A DNA stretch of 64,000 nt from Desulfobacula sp964636495 (GTDB taxonomy: Bacteria; Desulfobacterota; Desulfobacteria; Desulfobacterales; Desulfobacteraceae), in assembly GCA_964636495.1 (NCBI GenBank), contig CAZWSL010000003.1, positions 1-64,000 on the forward strand, in the 5' to 3' direction. The notes below the pieces were generated by a model. It saw nothing but the letters and a program-made list of their open reading frames with translations. It ran no database searches and was not told the DNA's origin. A program made the translations under genes and the position numbers. Of this stretch, positions 44,439 through 52,229 are shown piece after piece (the first letter of the stretch is position 1; the number at the start of each line of letters is the position of its first letter).

Positions 44439-45179
44439 TTACATACCTTTTATCAGCCGTTTGCCAAGCTTTGGCGGCAGCCCTTTGGATAAAATAGCAT
44501 CAGTGGTGTTTTCAATTTTATACTCAACCCTGTGAAACTCAAGCTGCTGTCTGCGGCTGTCATAAATGAGGTAGCAGGATCTTGGATCTCTGTCCCTTGG
44601 CTGACCTACGCTTCCACAGTTGATAATCCGGCGTTTATTGTCCTTAATCCTGTAATGCATGGAACCTTCCACCGTTTGAAGGTCAATTGCCAGCAGATGT
44701 CTTTTTGTTATGATGAGCGGGCGATGACTGTGGCCGATAAAGATTTGCCGGCTGCCGGTGGCAGCAAAACTTCGCAATGCATATTTGCGGTCCATGACAT
44801 AACGCCAGCCTCTTGGATTGTATGGATTTGCATGTACAAAAGTCATGTCAGCAATATCAAGTTTGTCCGGCAGTGCTTCAAGGAATTTCTTATTTTCACT
44901 TTTCAACTGATCCATGGTCCAGAGGATTGCTTCTTTAGCCACTGATGACATTCCATAGGGAGAAGTTTCCCACAATGCTGCAACATCATGGTTCCCTGCA
45001 ATGCAGCGACAGTTTTTCAAACTGCGTATCAGTTCGATACACTCATTTGGGCATGGGCCGTATCCCACAATATCTCCAATACAGATACGCCTGTGAATAT
45101 TTTTTTTTTCAGCATCCTGCAATACACGCTCAAGGGCTTCGATATTACCGTGGATATCAGAGAATATCATAAGGCGCAT
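44439..45179 (-). CDS. Calcineurin-like metallophosphoesterase (YfcE/MJ0936-type)
   Basis: 246 aa. All metallophosphoesterase blocks are present: DIHGN (SDIHGNIEALERV), GDIVGYGPCPNECI, GNHD in CIAGNHDVAA, and GHSHRP in FIGHSHRPLII, then INCGSVGQPRDRDP. The combination GDIVGYGPxPNE is typical of a subfamily of phosphodiesterases with uncertain substrates, some cleaving diadenosine polyphosphates or dephosphorylating proteins. Its ATG overlaps the stop of the kinase-Usp-CZB gene by one base (TAATG), and the haem-sensor pseudokinase follows directly. In this setting it could be the phosphatase that counters the kinase, which is inference. Confidence 0.87.
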   Translation of the reverse strand: MRLMIFSDIHGNIEALERVLQDAEKKNIHRRICIGDIVGYGPCPNECIELIRSLKNCRCIAGNHDVAALWETSPYGMSSVAKEAILWTMDQLKSENKKFLEALPDKLDIADMTFVHANPYNPRGWRYVMDRKYALRSFAATGSRQIFIGHSHRPLIITKRHLLAIDLQTVEGSMHYRIKDNKRRIINCGSVGQPRDRDPRSCYLIYDSRRQQLEFHRVEYKIENTTDAILSKGLPPKLGKRLIKGM

Positions 45180-47155
45180 TACTGTTTCTCCCCTAATGTT
45201 GAATATGATACCGGTTTTTCCCCTTTGTGAATCAAGTTTTCCATGTCATTTACCAGATTAATTGAGCTCAGCAGCGGCCCGTAGCAGGGCATATCAGGTA
45301 TGGTAAAGGGGTATGATTCTTCTTTCATAAAAGGCAAAACAGGGGGAGGGACATCAAGATGACTGCGAAGAAAAACAGACAGTTTTCCAAGCTCTTTTTT
45401 CAGATTGTAGGAAAGCGGCAAAGTCTTCTGTATATACATATCCTGCATACAGGCATGACTGTTCCGGCATTGTTCAGATATTTTGAAGGCAAGTTTATGA
45501 AAATAGCGGTGGATACGTACGAGTTCTGATGTTATTTTCTTCCATTGTTCTGAGGTTCTGAGAGAGTTCAGCCAGCGGCCGAATCTGCAGTTGTTTTCAC
45601 TGAGATCAACACGATGATCAGGGTAGAGGAGTTTTTTGTAGATAAAATCAGTATGATAATGAAGATGTTCATACCAGAGATCAACCAGAAAAATATCCAG
45701 GGCAAGAACCTGACTGTCTGTCATCTGATCCGGCTGCAGTTTGAAAAGGCTGACATCTGGTGAGAATGGCTGCTTTTCTGCAGATATGATTGTACAGGAA
45801 GTGATTTTTTCAAGGCGGCTTTTTGTTGAAGCGCCACGCAGAAATCCATCTTTTTTACGCAGTGAACCCAGTATCAGCAATTGTGCATCAAGTTCTCTGC
45901 AGATATTTTTGAGCACTTCAACTGCATCTCCTTTAATCAGTCGTATATTGGGATCAATATTTAAACGACGCAGGTTCTGTACATATCTTTCCAGCTCCTT
46001 CATCAATCTTTCACCTTCAGCGGCAATACCATATCGTCTGAAACTTGAATCACTCTCCTCCTCAATAGCATGAACCAGTGTTACTTCGCCAGAATTGATA
46101 AGTGCCTGTTTTTTCAGTTCATCCAGCATGAGACTGCCTTCCGGGGTATCAATTAAGGCGCCAATGATCTGTGGTTTGTCCGGAGAACTTTTTATTTTAC
46201 TTTCTGTTTTAAAGTCCGGTTTTATTGATTTAAATGAGAATAAACGTCTCAAGAGGGAAATTTTACTGCAGTTCAGTCCGGATGGTGTTACCGGAAGTTT
46301 CTGCCACTCTTTTATATCCTGATGCATATCATCTGTGCAGGCGTATCGTTCTTTGGCACAGCGGGAAATGGCACGCAGAATGATGTCCTGGATCTGGGGC
46401 GGAATTTCAGGGTTGTGATAGCGGGGCGGAGTCGGGTCGTGGCTAAGGCGGCGGCGGGCAATATGTATTTTACTGGAGCGGGACCAGGGCAGTCTGCCTG
46501 TCAGCATTTCATAGAACAGCATTCCCATGCTGTAAATATCACAACGGGGGTCACCACGCTGGCCGAGCAGCTGTTCCGGGGCAATATACCATGGTGTGCC
46601 CTGGGGATTGTTCAGGTCTCTTGATAAAAAATCAGGGAGAAGCTGACAGCTTGCAAGGCCGAAATCAACAATTTTTATGGTGGAATCTTTGAGGCATATA
46701 ATATTTTCAGGTTTGAGATCCAGATGGACAATTTTATTCTTATGCAGATATGAAACAATTTCACAAAGAGAGAGCATCAGTCCAAGGGCTGTTTCCAGAT
46801 CAAGCCAGCGGTTTCTTCCAACCATGGATCGAAGATCTCTCCCCTCTATATACTCCATTATAATGTACTGCCTGCTCCTCTGCCGGTGAATAAATCGTAT
46901 GATCCCGGGATGATCAAGCAGCCGGCTGATTCTCTCTTCATTCTGATAGTGGTAGAGAAAAATGGGATGGTTCAGGATATCATCATGTGGTATTTTTAAA
47001 ACAACCTTCTGCGTGGATAAAAGGTCCCTGGCAAGGAAAAGAGTGGACATGGCACCTTTATGCAGCCTTGACTCTATTGTGAAAATATCAAGGGTATCTC
47101 CAGTATCAGGCAGTTTATAATTATTAGAGGACAAATATGACATAGCCGACCACAA
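45179..47155 (-). CDS. Ser/Thr protein kinase with C-terminal universal-stress and CZB zinc/redox domains
   Basis: 658 aa, no membrane segment. Residues about 22-285 form an intact Hanks-type kinase: Lys54 in VVLKIPH, catalytic loop HLDLKPEN at 144-151, DFG at 164-166, and GTPWYIAPEQ. Residues about 328-460 match a UspA-like domain (IIGALIDTPEGSLMLDE, LVHAIEEE, QLLILGS, then a Ser-rich end). Residues about 485-600 fit a CZB (chemoreceptor zinc-binding) domain: a His cluster at 497/499/501, Cys523 in NNCRFGRWL, and His549/His553 spaced by four, matching the His/Cys/His-x3-His zinc site known in CZB proteins. CZB domains sense zinc or reactive chlorine and oxygen through the Cys. A start at ATG 47143 is also possible. 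It overlaps genes on both sides. Confidence 0.87.
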   Translation of the reverse strand: MWSAMSYLSSNNYKLPDTGDTLDIFTIESRLHKGAMSTLFLARDLLSTQKVVLKIPHDDILNHPIFLYHYQNEERISRLLDHPGIIRFIHRQRSRQYIIMEYIEGRDLRSMVGRNRWLDLETALGLMLSLCEIVSYLHKNKIVHLDLKPENIICLKDSTIKIVDFGLASCQLLPDFLSRDLNNPQGTPWYIAPEQLLGQRGDPRCDIYSMGMLFYEMLTGRLPWSRSSKIHIARRRLSHDPTPPRYHNPEIPPQIQDIILRAISRCAKERYACTDDMHQDIKEWQKLPVTPSGLNCSKISLLRRLFSFKSIKPDFKTESKIKSSPDKPQIIGALIDTPEGSLMLDELKKQALINSGEVTLVHAIEEESDSSFRRYGIAAEGERLMKELERYVQNLRRLNIDPNIRLIKGDAVEVLKNICRELDAQLLILGSLRKKDGFLRGASTKSRLEKITSCTIISAEKQPFSPDVSLFKLQPDQMTDSQVLALDIFLVDLWYEHLHYHTDFIYKKLLYPDHRVDLSENNCRFGRWLNSLRTSEQWKKITSELVRIHRYFHKLAFKISEQCRNSHACMQDMYIQKTLPLSYNLKKELGKLSVFLRSHLDVPPPVLPFMKEESYPFTIPDMPCYGPLLSSINLVNDMENLIHKGEKPVSYSTLGEKQ

Positions 47156-47711
47156 TTAGTATTATCACAAGCACTTCTACTGCAGTAATTTTAGTGATCA
47201 TCATGGAGATTTTCCGCTGTGAGGGGTTCATCTTCAGAATCATATGATTCATGAGAAGACGGAAAAAAAGAGTTACGGGTGTCAGTTTCAGAAAGAGGCG
47301 TATATATTCTCTTATACCTCTTATCCAGAGCAGCAGAGGGTCATCATCATCTATTCTATTCAGGGAAGAGGCAATCTGTGCTTTCAGGATTCCGTCCTGT
47401 TCAAGAAAAATAATTTTCTGTTGAAGGCTGCCGGATAACCGGAGACTCATCAGTTCAGAAGCTTTATCCCTGTAACGGATACTCCCTTTGAGAGAAAATT
47501 TTTCCCTGGTGGCATAATCTTCTATCTCTGCTGAAAACAGGGAGTGCTCTTTTTTAAAATCAGTGATGAACCAGTGGGGATTGAGTCGCAGGAGACGATC
47601 TTCAGGAAAAAGTGGTTTCAGGTCAAAATCCTGTGGTATCTTCAGGCCGAGGTCGAATTCCTGGAGAAAATCCTTCTGTGATTCTTCTATGCAGCTATCA
47701 TTAGAGGGCAT
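47124..47711 (-). CDS. Uncharacterised protein with C-terminal membrane anchor
   Basis: 195 aa. Residues 1-170 are soluble and contain charged and aromatic segments but no motif I recognise. The last 22 residues (ITAVEVLVIILIVVGYVIFV) are a single hydrophobic helix, so it is probably tail-anchored, with an additional partly hydrophobic stretch LTPVTLFFRLLMNHMIL at about 143-159. The gene overlaps the UspA gene upstream by 25 bp and the kinase-Usp-CZB gene downstream by 32 bp. Such nested overlap strongly suggests coupled translation and a shared process, perhaps as a membrane partner of the kinase. Confidence 0.7.
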   Translation of the reverse strand: MPSNDSCIEESQKDFLQEFDLGLKIPQDFDLKPLFPEDRLLRLNPHWFITDFKKEHSLFSAEIEDYATREKFSLKGSIRYRDKASELMSLRLSGSLQQKIIFLEQDGILKAQIASSLNRIDDDDPLLLWIRGIREYIRLFLKLTPVTLFFRLLMNHMILKMNPSQRKISMMITKITAVEVLVIILIVVGYVIFVL

Positions 47712-48160
47712 GGCAGGAGAGAATGAAAGGTCTTGTTTTGTAATCTTGCCCGCAGACCCTTCTCCATACGGGTAGAAAATATGCTTTTTCTCTTTTGGTA
47801 GGGGCCTATTGCGATAAGGTCGCAGCCAAGCTCCCTTGCTGTTGATGCAATTGTTTTTTCAATGGAACCGGTTCTCTGCAGAAAAGCAGTGTGGGATGCT
47901 GCGGGATAAGTCTCTTTAATTCTCTGCCATTCAAGGTCTATCTCCTCAGTAACCTGTGCCTCAACATGATCCAGGAAGTCAGAATGGGTTTTGCTCGAGT
48001 TAAGCCAGTCATCACCGGTCATGGCACGCCAGTCCTCATCAAGAACTGTGAGCACACTTACCTTAAGAGCAGGGTTGGCATCTGAAAGGTTAAAAACAAG
48101 AGACTCTGCTTTTTTTGCACCTTCAGTTCCATGGGTACAGAGCAGAACATGGTTAAACAT
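47687..48160 (-). CDS. Universal stress protein, UspA family
   Basis: 157 aa from the ATG at 48160, chosen because AGGAG lies 8 bases upstream; an in-frame upstream start would add seven unlikely residues. The fold markers are NHVLLCTHGTEGAKKAESLV at the start, LTVLDEDW after strand two, and CDLIAIGPYQKRKSIFSTRM near the end. The usual ATP-binding motif GxxGx9GS is only partly kept (IGPYQKRKS), so nucleotide binding is doubtful. It begins the five-gene overlapping block with the unknown anchored protein, kinase-Usp-CZB, phosphoesterase and haem-sensor kinase. Confidence 0.8.
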   Translation of the reverse strand: MFNHVLLCTHGTEGAKKAESLVFNLSDANPALKVSVLTVLDEDWRAMTGDDWLNSSKTHSDFLDHVEAQVTEEIDLEWQRIKETYPAASHTAFLQRTGSIEKTIASTARELGCDLIAIGPYQKRKSIFSTRMEKGLRARLQNKTFHSLLPCPLMIAA

Positions 48161-48199
48161 AAAAAAAACTCCTCTGAACACATATTAAAAGATTCAATA

Positions 48200-48231
48200 T
48201 TCCATGGCCGGTCTGATAACCGGCCATGGAA
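48200..48231. terminator. Strong perfect hairpin between the small membrane protein and UspA genes
   Basis: TTCCATGGCCGGT (48200-48212) and ACCGGCCATGGAA (48219-48231) form a perfect 13-bp GC-rich stem with a 6-base loop. On the minus strand it follows the 68-aa gene and precedes uspA by about 40 bases. No uninterrupted T-run follows, so it may be a partial terminator or an mRNA-stabilising structure at the end of the exporter transcript. Confidence 0.55.
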
Positions 48232-48262
48232 CTGGACTGACTGTTATTTACCTGTTATCGGA

Positions 48263-48469
48263 TTATACCATCCATTTGGTGAATAGTAAAACAAGAAAAG
48301 TAGTAATCAGGCAGAAAATAAGAGCGGTCATATCTTCATTGCGTTCACTGGCAAAAACTGACAGTGCACGTTCTTCCAGCTCTTCAGTATTTGCGCTTTC
48401 AGCAATTACTGAGCTCCCTTTTCCTGCATCACCTGTTTCAATGGTTATATTTTTTTCATCATTACTCAT
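48263..48469 (-). CDS. Small single-pass membrane protein
   Basis: 68 aa. The first 45 residues are acidic and polar, and the last 20 form one hydrophobic helix (MTALIFCLITTFLVLLFTKW). A strong ribosome site AAGGAG stands 6-7 bases before the ATG at 48469, supporting it as a real gene. It lies 22 bp after the YeiH-family exporter gene and is followed by a strong hairpin, so it is probably cotranscribed with the exporter. No family is recognised. Confidence 0.65.
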   Translation of the reverse strand: MSNDEKNITIETGDAGKGSSVIAESANTEELEERALSVFASERNEDMTALIFCLITTFLVLLFTKWMV

Positions 48470-48491
48470 AGTAAACTCCTTTGACTGGAAA

Positions 48492-50120
48492 CTAATTTAA
48501 AACAACATCTTTGACCAACCAGAGGACAACAAAGAAAGAGAGTACTGCCTTGGTTACCCCTGAAATAACACCCATGACTATGGGCCATCCACCTGCCTGT
48601 GTAACTGATTTTTTGGTAATCTGCATACCAAGGCCAATCAAACCGAAAGCAAAAAACCAGATCATGAAATCAGTGAGTGTAACAACGGTTTTTGATTTTT
48701 TATGTACCTGTTTAACAGCGTGTTTAATTGCACTTTTAACGTCTTTGGAGAGTGAAACCTGTTTTGCTTTTGCAGCAGCCAGTACGCCCTGAAGCTGGAC
48801 CAGTCTGGCACGACCGACTTTATCAAACTCTTTTTTATCATTTCGATCATCGTAGTCTCCTGCAATCTGCCTCTGTTTGACAAGATCTTCAACCGCTTCA
48901 AGCTGTGCGGGTTTCAAGGATGTAAATTTACCTGCAGTCATTGCTTTGTTGAGCGTATCCCACTCTTCAGCTGTAACCTGGGTACGGTCATTATAGGAGA
49001 CATCAATATACTTGCCTTTATAATGGCTTGGAGGTGAGAAAAGACCGGCTGAGGACATGCCGAAAAGAAGCAGGAATCCAATTATAAAAAGAGGGAATTT
49101 ATCAATTACAACTGTTTTAAAACTCAGTGTCTGACCTGTCTCTTTTCCAAACCAGGTGGCAAGTATCAAGACGATTATGGGAAGAAAAAGAACACGGGTG
49201 ATATTAAAGATTTCAGCAACCTTAAGGGTTTCAATATCAACAGCATTAAATGCAAGGGCTGCAGCTGCAACCTGTGCTGAATTGAGGATACCTGTTCCTG
49301 CCCATGCACCGAACTGTACCGGGCTCATGCCTGCAAGCTTGCCGATTGTAGGAAAGATAAACATGCAGAGAATTCCAAAAGAGAGGATCGTACCAATGGT
49401 ATATGCCATTTCAGTACTTCTGGCTTTTACCACAGGTGCAACAGCAACAGTGGCTGATACCCCGCATACACCCATACCGGCTGAAAGAACACCTGTCATT
49501 GATTTTGGCTGCTTAAACAGATGTCCGAGCCAGAGTACGAGAAAAACAGTTCCAAGTACAAAAAAGCCTATTAACCATACAGAGTAAACCCCCAGTTTTG
49601 CAAGTTCTGCAAATGAATAACGGGCACCCAGCATGATAACACCCATCTTCAGGACAAAACGGGCACATTTTACACCTGCTTCAGCAAATTTCGGGATACC
49701 GTATGAGTTCGTCAGAACAACTCCAGCGAGGATCCCCAAAACAACATAATTAAGGTTTAAAACCTTATAGATTTTAAATCCGATTACGGGTTTTAAAGAA
49801 GCACTCATGATTTTAACAAGAGGTTCAAGATACCACCGGATGGCCATTGCCATTATCAGTATCATGACAACGCCGCCAAGCGGCTGGAGAAAAAAGCGGT
49901 CAAAAATTGTATTCCCCGGTTTTTTGGCAGAGTTAATGAGAGCACCGACAAGTGCCAAACCACCGAGAATAAGAGATAAGGTTACCTGGAGATCCATTGA
50001 TTTATGGGTATGAAGATACTTCATAACAGATAACAGGGCTCCTGTTTGCACAATGAGTCCGTAAACAATTAATAGCCCGCTCATGATTATGACCGGCATG
50101 TGATCTTTGATGTTTGGCAT
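48492..50120 (-). CDS. YeiH/PSE family (UPF0324) putative anion exporter with hydrophilic insertion
   Basis: 542 aa from the ATG at 50120, chosen for the strong AAAGGAGG ribosome site 6 bases upstream; the open frame extends to 50201 without one. The core has about ten membrane segments and family segments such as LGILAGVVLTNSYGIP, VLKMGVIMLGARYSFAELA, GMGVCGVSATVAVAPV and GTGILNSAQVAAAALAF. E. coli YeiH is about 350 aa. The extra length here includes a Lys/Ala-rich hydrophilic region of about 110 residues inserted before the last membrane segments. The family is annotated as putative sulfate, sulfite or organosulfonate exporters without much biochemical proof. Confidence 0.88.
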   Translation of the reverse strand: MPNIKDHMPVIIMSGLLIVYGLIVQTGALLSVMKYLHTHKSMDLQVTLSLILGGLALVGALINSAKKPGNTIFDRFFLQPLGGVVMILIMAMAIRWYLEPLVKIMSASLKPVIGFKIYKVLNLNYVVLGILAGVVLTNSYGIPKFAEAGVKCARFVLKMGVIMLGARYSFAELAKLGVYSVWLIGFFVLGTVFLVLWLGHLFKQPKSMTGVLSAGMGVCGVSATVAVAPVVKARSTEMAYTIGTILSFGILCMFIFPTIGKLAGMSPVQFGAWAGTGILNSAQVAAAALAFNAVDIETLKVAEIFNITRVLFLPIIVLILATWFGKETGQTLSFKTVVIDKFPLFIIGFLLLFGMSSAGLFSPPSHYKGKYIDVSYNDRTQVTAEEWDTLNKAMTAGKFTSLKPAQLEAVEDLVKQRQIAGDYDDRNDKKEFDKVGRARLVQLQGVLAAAKAKQVSLSKDVKSAIKHAVKQVHKKSKTVVTLTDFMIWFFAFGLIGLGMQITKKSVTQAGGWPIVMGVISGVTKAVLSFFVVLWLVKDVVLN

Positions 50121-50215
50121 ATAGTCCTCCTTTGACAGTTGCCGTTTAAAATTATTATTATTTTCTGCAAACCTTGTTGTATGCATGATCTTTTTTTTCA
50201 TAACTTGTCAGAACG

Positions 50216-50452
50216 TTAGTCAGAATCCTTGATACGGGGAACAAAATAACTGCATATTGTATTTAATAGAAAATAACTTGCACTGAAGCCTGCAATGGCA
50301 AAGAACAAGCAAGCTAAAGCTTCAAGGGAAGTTATGGATTCATTATGTATAAATTTTACAACAGGATGAAAAATATCGGTTCCAGCAATTAAAGCAATCA
50401 TTCCAAATATACCGGCCAGTACAGCCAGGGGGCTTAAAACAGCTTTACTCAT
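50216..50452 (-). CDS. Small two-helix membrane protein
   Basis: 78 aa from the ATG at 50452, with GGAG 6 bases upstream; a TTG at 50464 would add four residues and has no ribosome site. Two hydrophobic segments are clear: LAVLAGIFGMIALIAGTDIF and LEALACLFFAIAGFSASYFL. The end is short and charged. It sits 95 bp upstream of the YeiH-family gene on the same strand and may be a small partner of that exporter. No family assignment is made. Confidence 0.65.
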   Translation of the reverse strand: MSKAVLSPLAVLAGIFGMIALIAGTDIFHPVVKFIHNESITSLEALACLFFAIAGFSASYFLLNTICSYFVPRIKDSD

Positions 50453-50464
50453 TTTTCTCTCCAA

Positions 50465-50930
50465 ATAAGATTAACGTTTATTTTTAAATACAGCTCGTCA
50501 TTTAGTACGTTTTTTAATGTGTTAAATAGTATAGCAAATCGTGTGCCTTAAATGACAAAAATGGAAATATTTTTTAACTGATTGATAATAATGGTGATTT
50601 GTCCAGTATTCATCATGTGGAATGTGATGATATGAAAGAGATGCTTCCCTGAGTTGCCATTTGAGCAGGAGAGTGCAAACTTGAAAACTCACCTTTCCGG
50701 ATATCTGTTTTTGCAAAGAAAAATTACAAACCTGTCACATCTGCCGGTATTTCACAGTTTTCAGTAACAGCCAGCCCGGGTAAAAAATTGTCCTTGAGGC
50801 AAAGCAGTTTTATCTTGACAACAAATCTTTTTTTTGCCGGGTCAATAATAAATTACAGCATCAGTTTTATAAGTTGAAAAAATATAGTACAGATAAAGTT
50901 ATATTAATTCAGATGTGAAAGGATTGGAAA
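50465..50930. other. 466-bp divergent intergenic region
   Basis: This region separates the minus-strand signalling island from the plus-strand transport and catabolic island. It holds a TTGACA at 50815-50820 without a convincing -10 at normal spacing, and no -24/-12 site. A 64-codon minus-strand open frame at 50522-50716 lacks a ribosome site and looks non-coding. Nothing else stands out. Confidence 0.5.
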
Positions 50931-52004
50931 ATGAAAAAAATAGGATTAATCAGTTTAACCTCAGTTTTTATTTTGATGATGTTTACTGAAAATGCTGTTA
51001 CGGCAGAAAATAAATTGAGGCTGCTGACGTGGAAAGGGTATGCACCGGCAGAGCTTGTAAAGGATTTTGAAGCAAGAACGGGTATTGATGTAAAAATTAC
51101 CTACTCCAACAATGAAAAGATGATTGCCAAACTGAGAGCAGCCCGGGGCGGCAAGTTTGATCTGGCTCAGCCAAGTCTGGACAGAATCTCTTTTGTACAG
51201 ATGAAATTTCCTGTTTATCAGCCGATTGACTACAGCAGGGTAAATACAGCCCAGCTGGTTACCTCAATGCTTGAAGCGGTGAAAAGAAACTCTGCGGTTG
51301 ATGGTGAAAGCTATGGCGTACCTCACTGCTACGGCACTACGGGTATGATTGTGAATACAAAATTTGCTCCAGGGGCAAATGACTGGTCAGATCTCTGGAA
51401 TCCAGAATATGCCGGCAAGATTTCCTACAGACTGAAAAGACCGCTTCTTATTGCAACTGCATTTGGCATGGAAGAAGATCCCTTTGCTCTTTATGGAGAT
51501 ATAAATGCATACAGGGCATTGATGAAAAGAGTTGAAACAACACTTATTAAAGGCAAAAAACTTGTTAAGAGATATTGGACAAGTGGTGACACTCAGGTTG
51601 AAATAATCAAGAGCGGTGATGCGAATGTTATCTCCGGCTGGGATGTAAAAGGGTGGGATCTCCACAAAACCAATCCTGATATTGATTTTATTGCACCTGA
51701 AAGCGGAGCACTTGGATGGATGGATACATTTGCACTTCCTGCAAAATCAAGGAATCTTGATGCTGCTTACAAATGGATCAATTTTATGATGGAGCCTAAA
51801 AACGCAGCCTATTTTACCAACAAAATGGGGTATGGAACCGCTTCTGCTGATGCATTTCAATATCTTAACGGAGAGTTGAAGGCTGATTTCAGCCGCTCTT
51901 TTCCACAAAAAGATCTTGATAACATAAAATGGCATCCGCCAGTGCCGGCTGGTTTTGAAAAAATTGAGGCAGAAGTGCTTGATAAAATTAAAGCTGCAGA
52001 ATAG
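50931..52004 (+). CDS. PotD/PotF-type periplasmic substrate-binding protein
   Basis: 357 aa with a signal peptide (hydrophobic core LISLTSVFILMMF, cleavage after VTA near residue 26). The mature part begins LRLLTWKGYAPAELVKDFEA, which is the pattern of polyamine-type ABC binding proteins, and continues with YGVPHCYGTTGMIVNT and DTFALPAKSRNLDAAYKWINF. The polyamine-contacting residues were not verified, so the ligand may be another cationic or zwitterionic compound. No polyamine-type permease or ATPase gene is beside it; the next genes are UgpB/A/E homologues. A ribosome site AAAGGA precedes the ATG. Confidence 0.85.
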   Translation: MKKIGLISLTSVFILMMFTENAVTAENKLRLLTWKGYAPAELVKDFEARTGIDVKITYSNNEKMIAKLRAARGGKFDLAQPSLDRISFVQMKFPVYQPIDYSRVNTAQLVTSMLEAVKRNSAVDGESYGVPHCYGTTGMIVNTKFAPGANDWSDLWNPEYAGKISYRLKRPLLIATAFGMEEDPFALYGDINAYRALMKRVETTLIKGKKLVKRYWTSGDTQVEIIKSGDANVISGWDVKGWDLHKTNPDIDFIAPESGALGWMDTFALPAKSRNLDAAYKWINFMMEPKNAAYFTNKMGYGTASADAFQYLNGELKADFSRSFPQKDLDNIKWHPPVPAGFEKIEAEVLDKIKAAE

Positions 52005-52017
52005 TGGTATTTAAATA

Positions 52018-52057
52018 TTAAACAGCTCTAAACCGAGTTTCACCCAGAGCTGTTTAA
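52018..52057. terminator. Stem-loop between the PotD-like and UgpB-like genes
   Basis: TTAAACAGCTCT (52018-52029) and AGAGCTGTTTAA (52046-52057) are perfect 12-base complements around a 16-base loop. It starts 13 bp after the PotD-like stop. It lacks a long T-run, so termination may be partial and allow some read-through to ugpB. Confidence 0.55.
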
Positions 52058-52229
52058 TAACGATAAAATTGTTATCTGTGCTGCAGACCCTTTACAGCGC
52101 ACTGTTCAGATTTATCTTGCAATGATGTACAACAAGAGATATAGAGTTCACTTATGAAGTTCAGATTCAAAGAGAGAGTTGAGGCGTATTTTGGATTTTT
52201 TTAATAATTTAATTATGGAGGATCTTTAG

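Noticed and set aside
50522..50716. 64-codon minus-strand open frame in the 466-bp gap
   Set aside because: No ribosome site, His/Tyr-rich composition without any domain pattern, and no overlap with a neighbouring operon; it looks like chance.
50465..50930. A sigma-54 promoter upstream of the PotD-like and Ugp genes
   Set aside because: No TGGC-N8-TTGC-like pair with correct spacing was found, so regulation by the nearby activator cannot be claimed for these genes.
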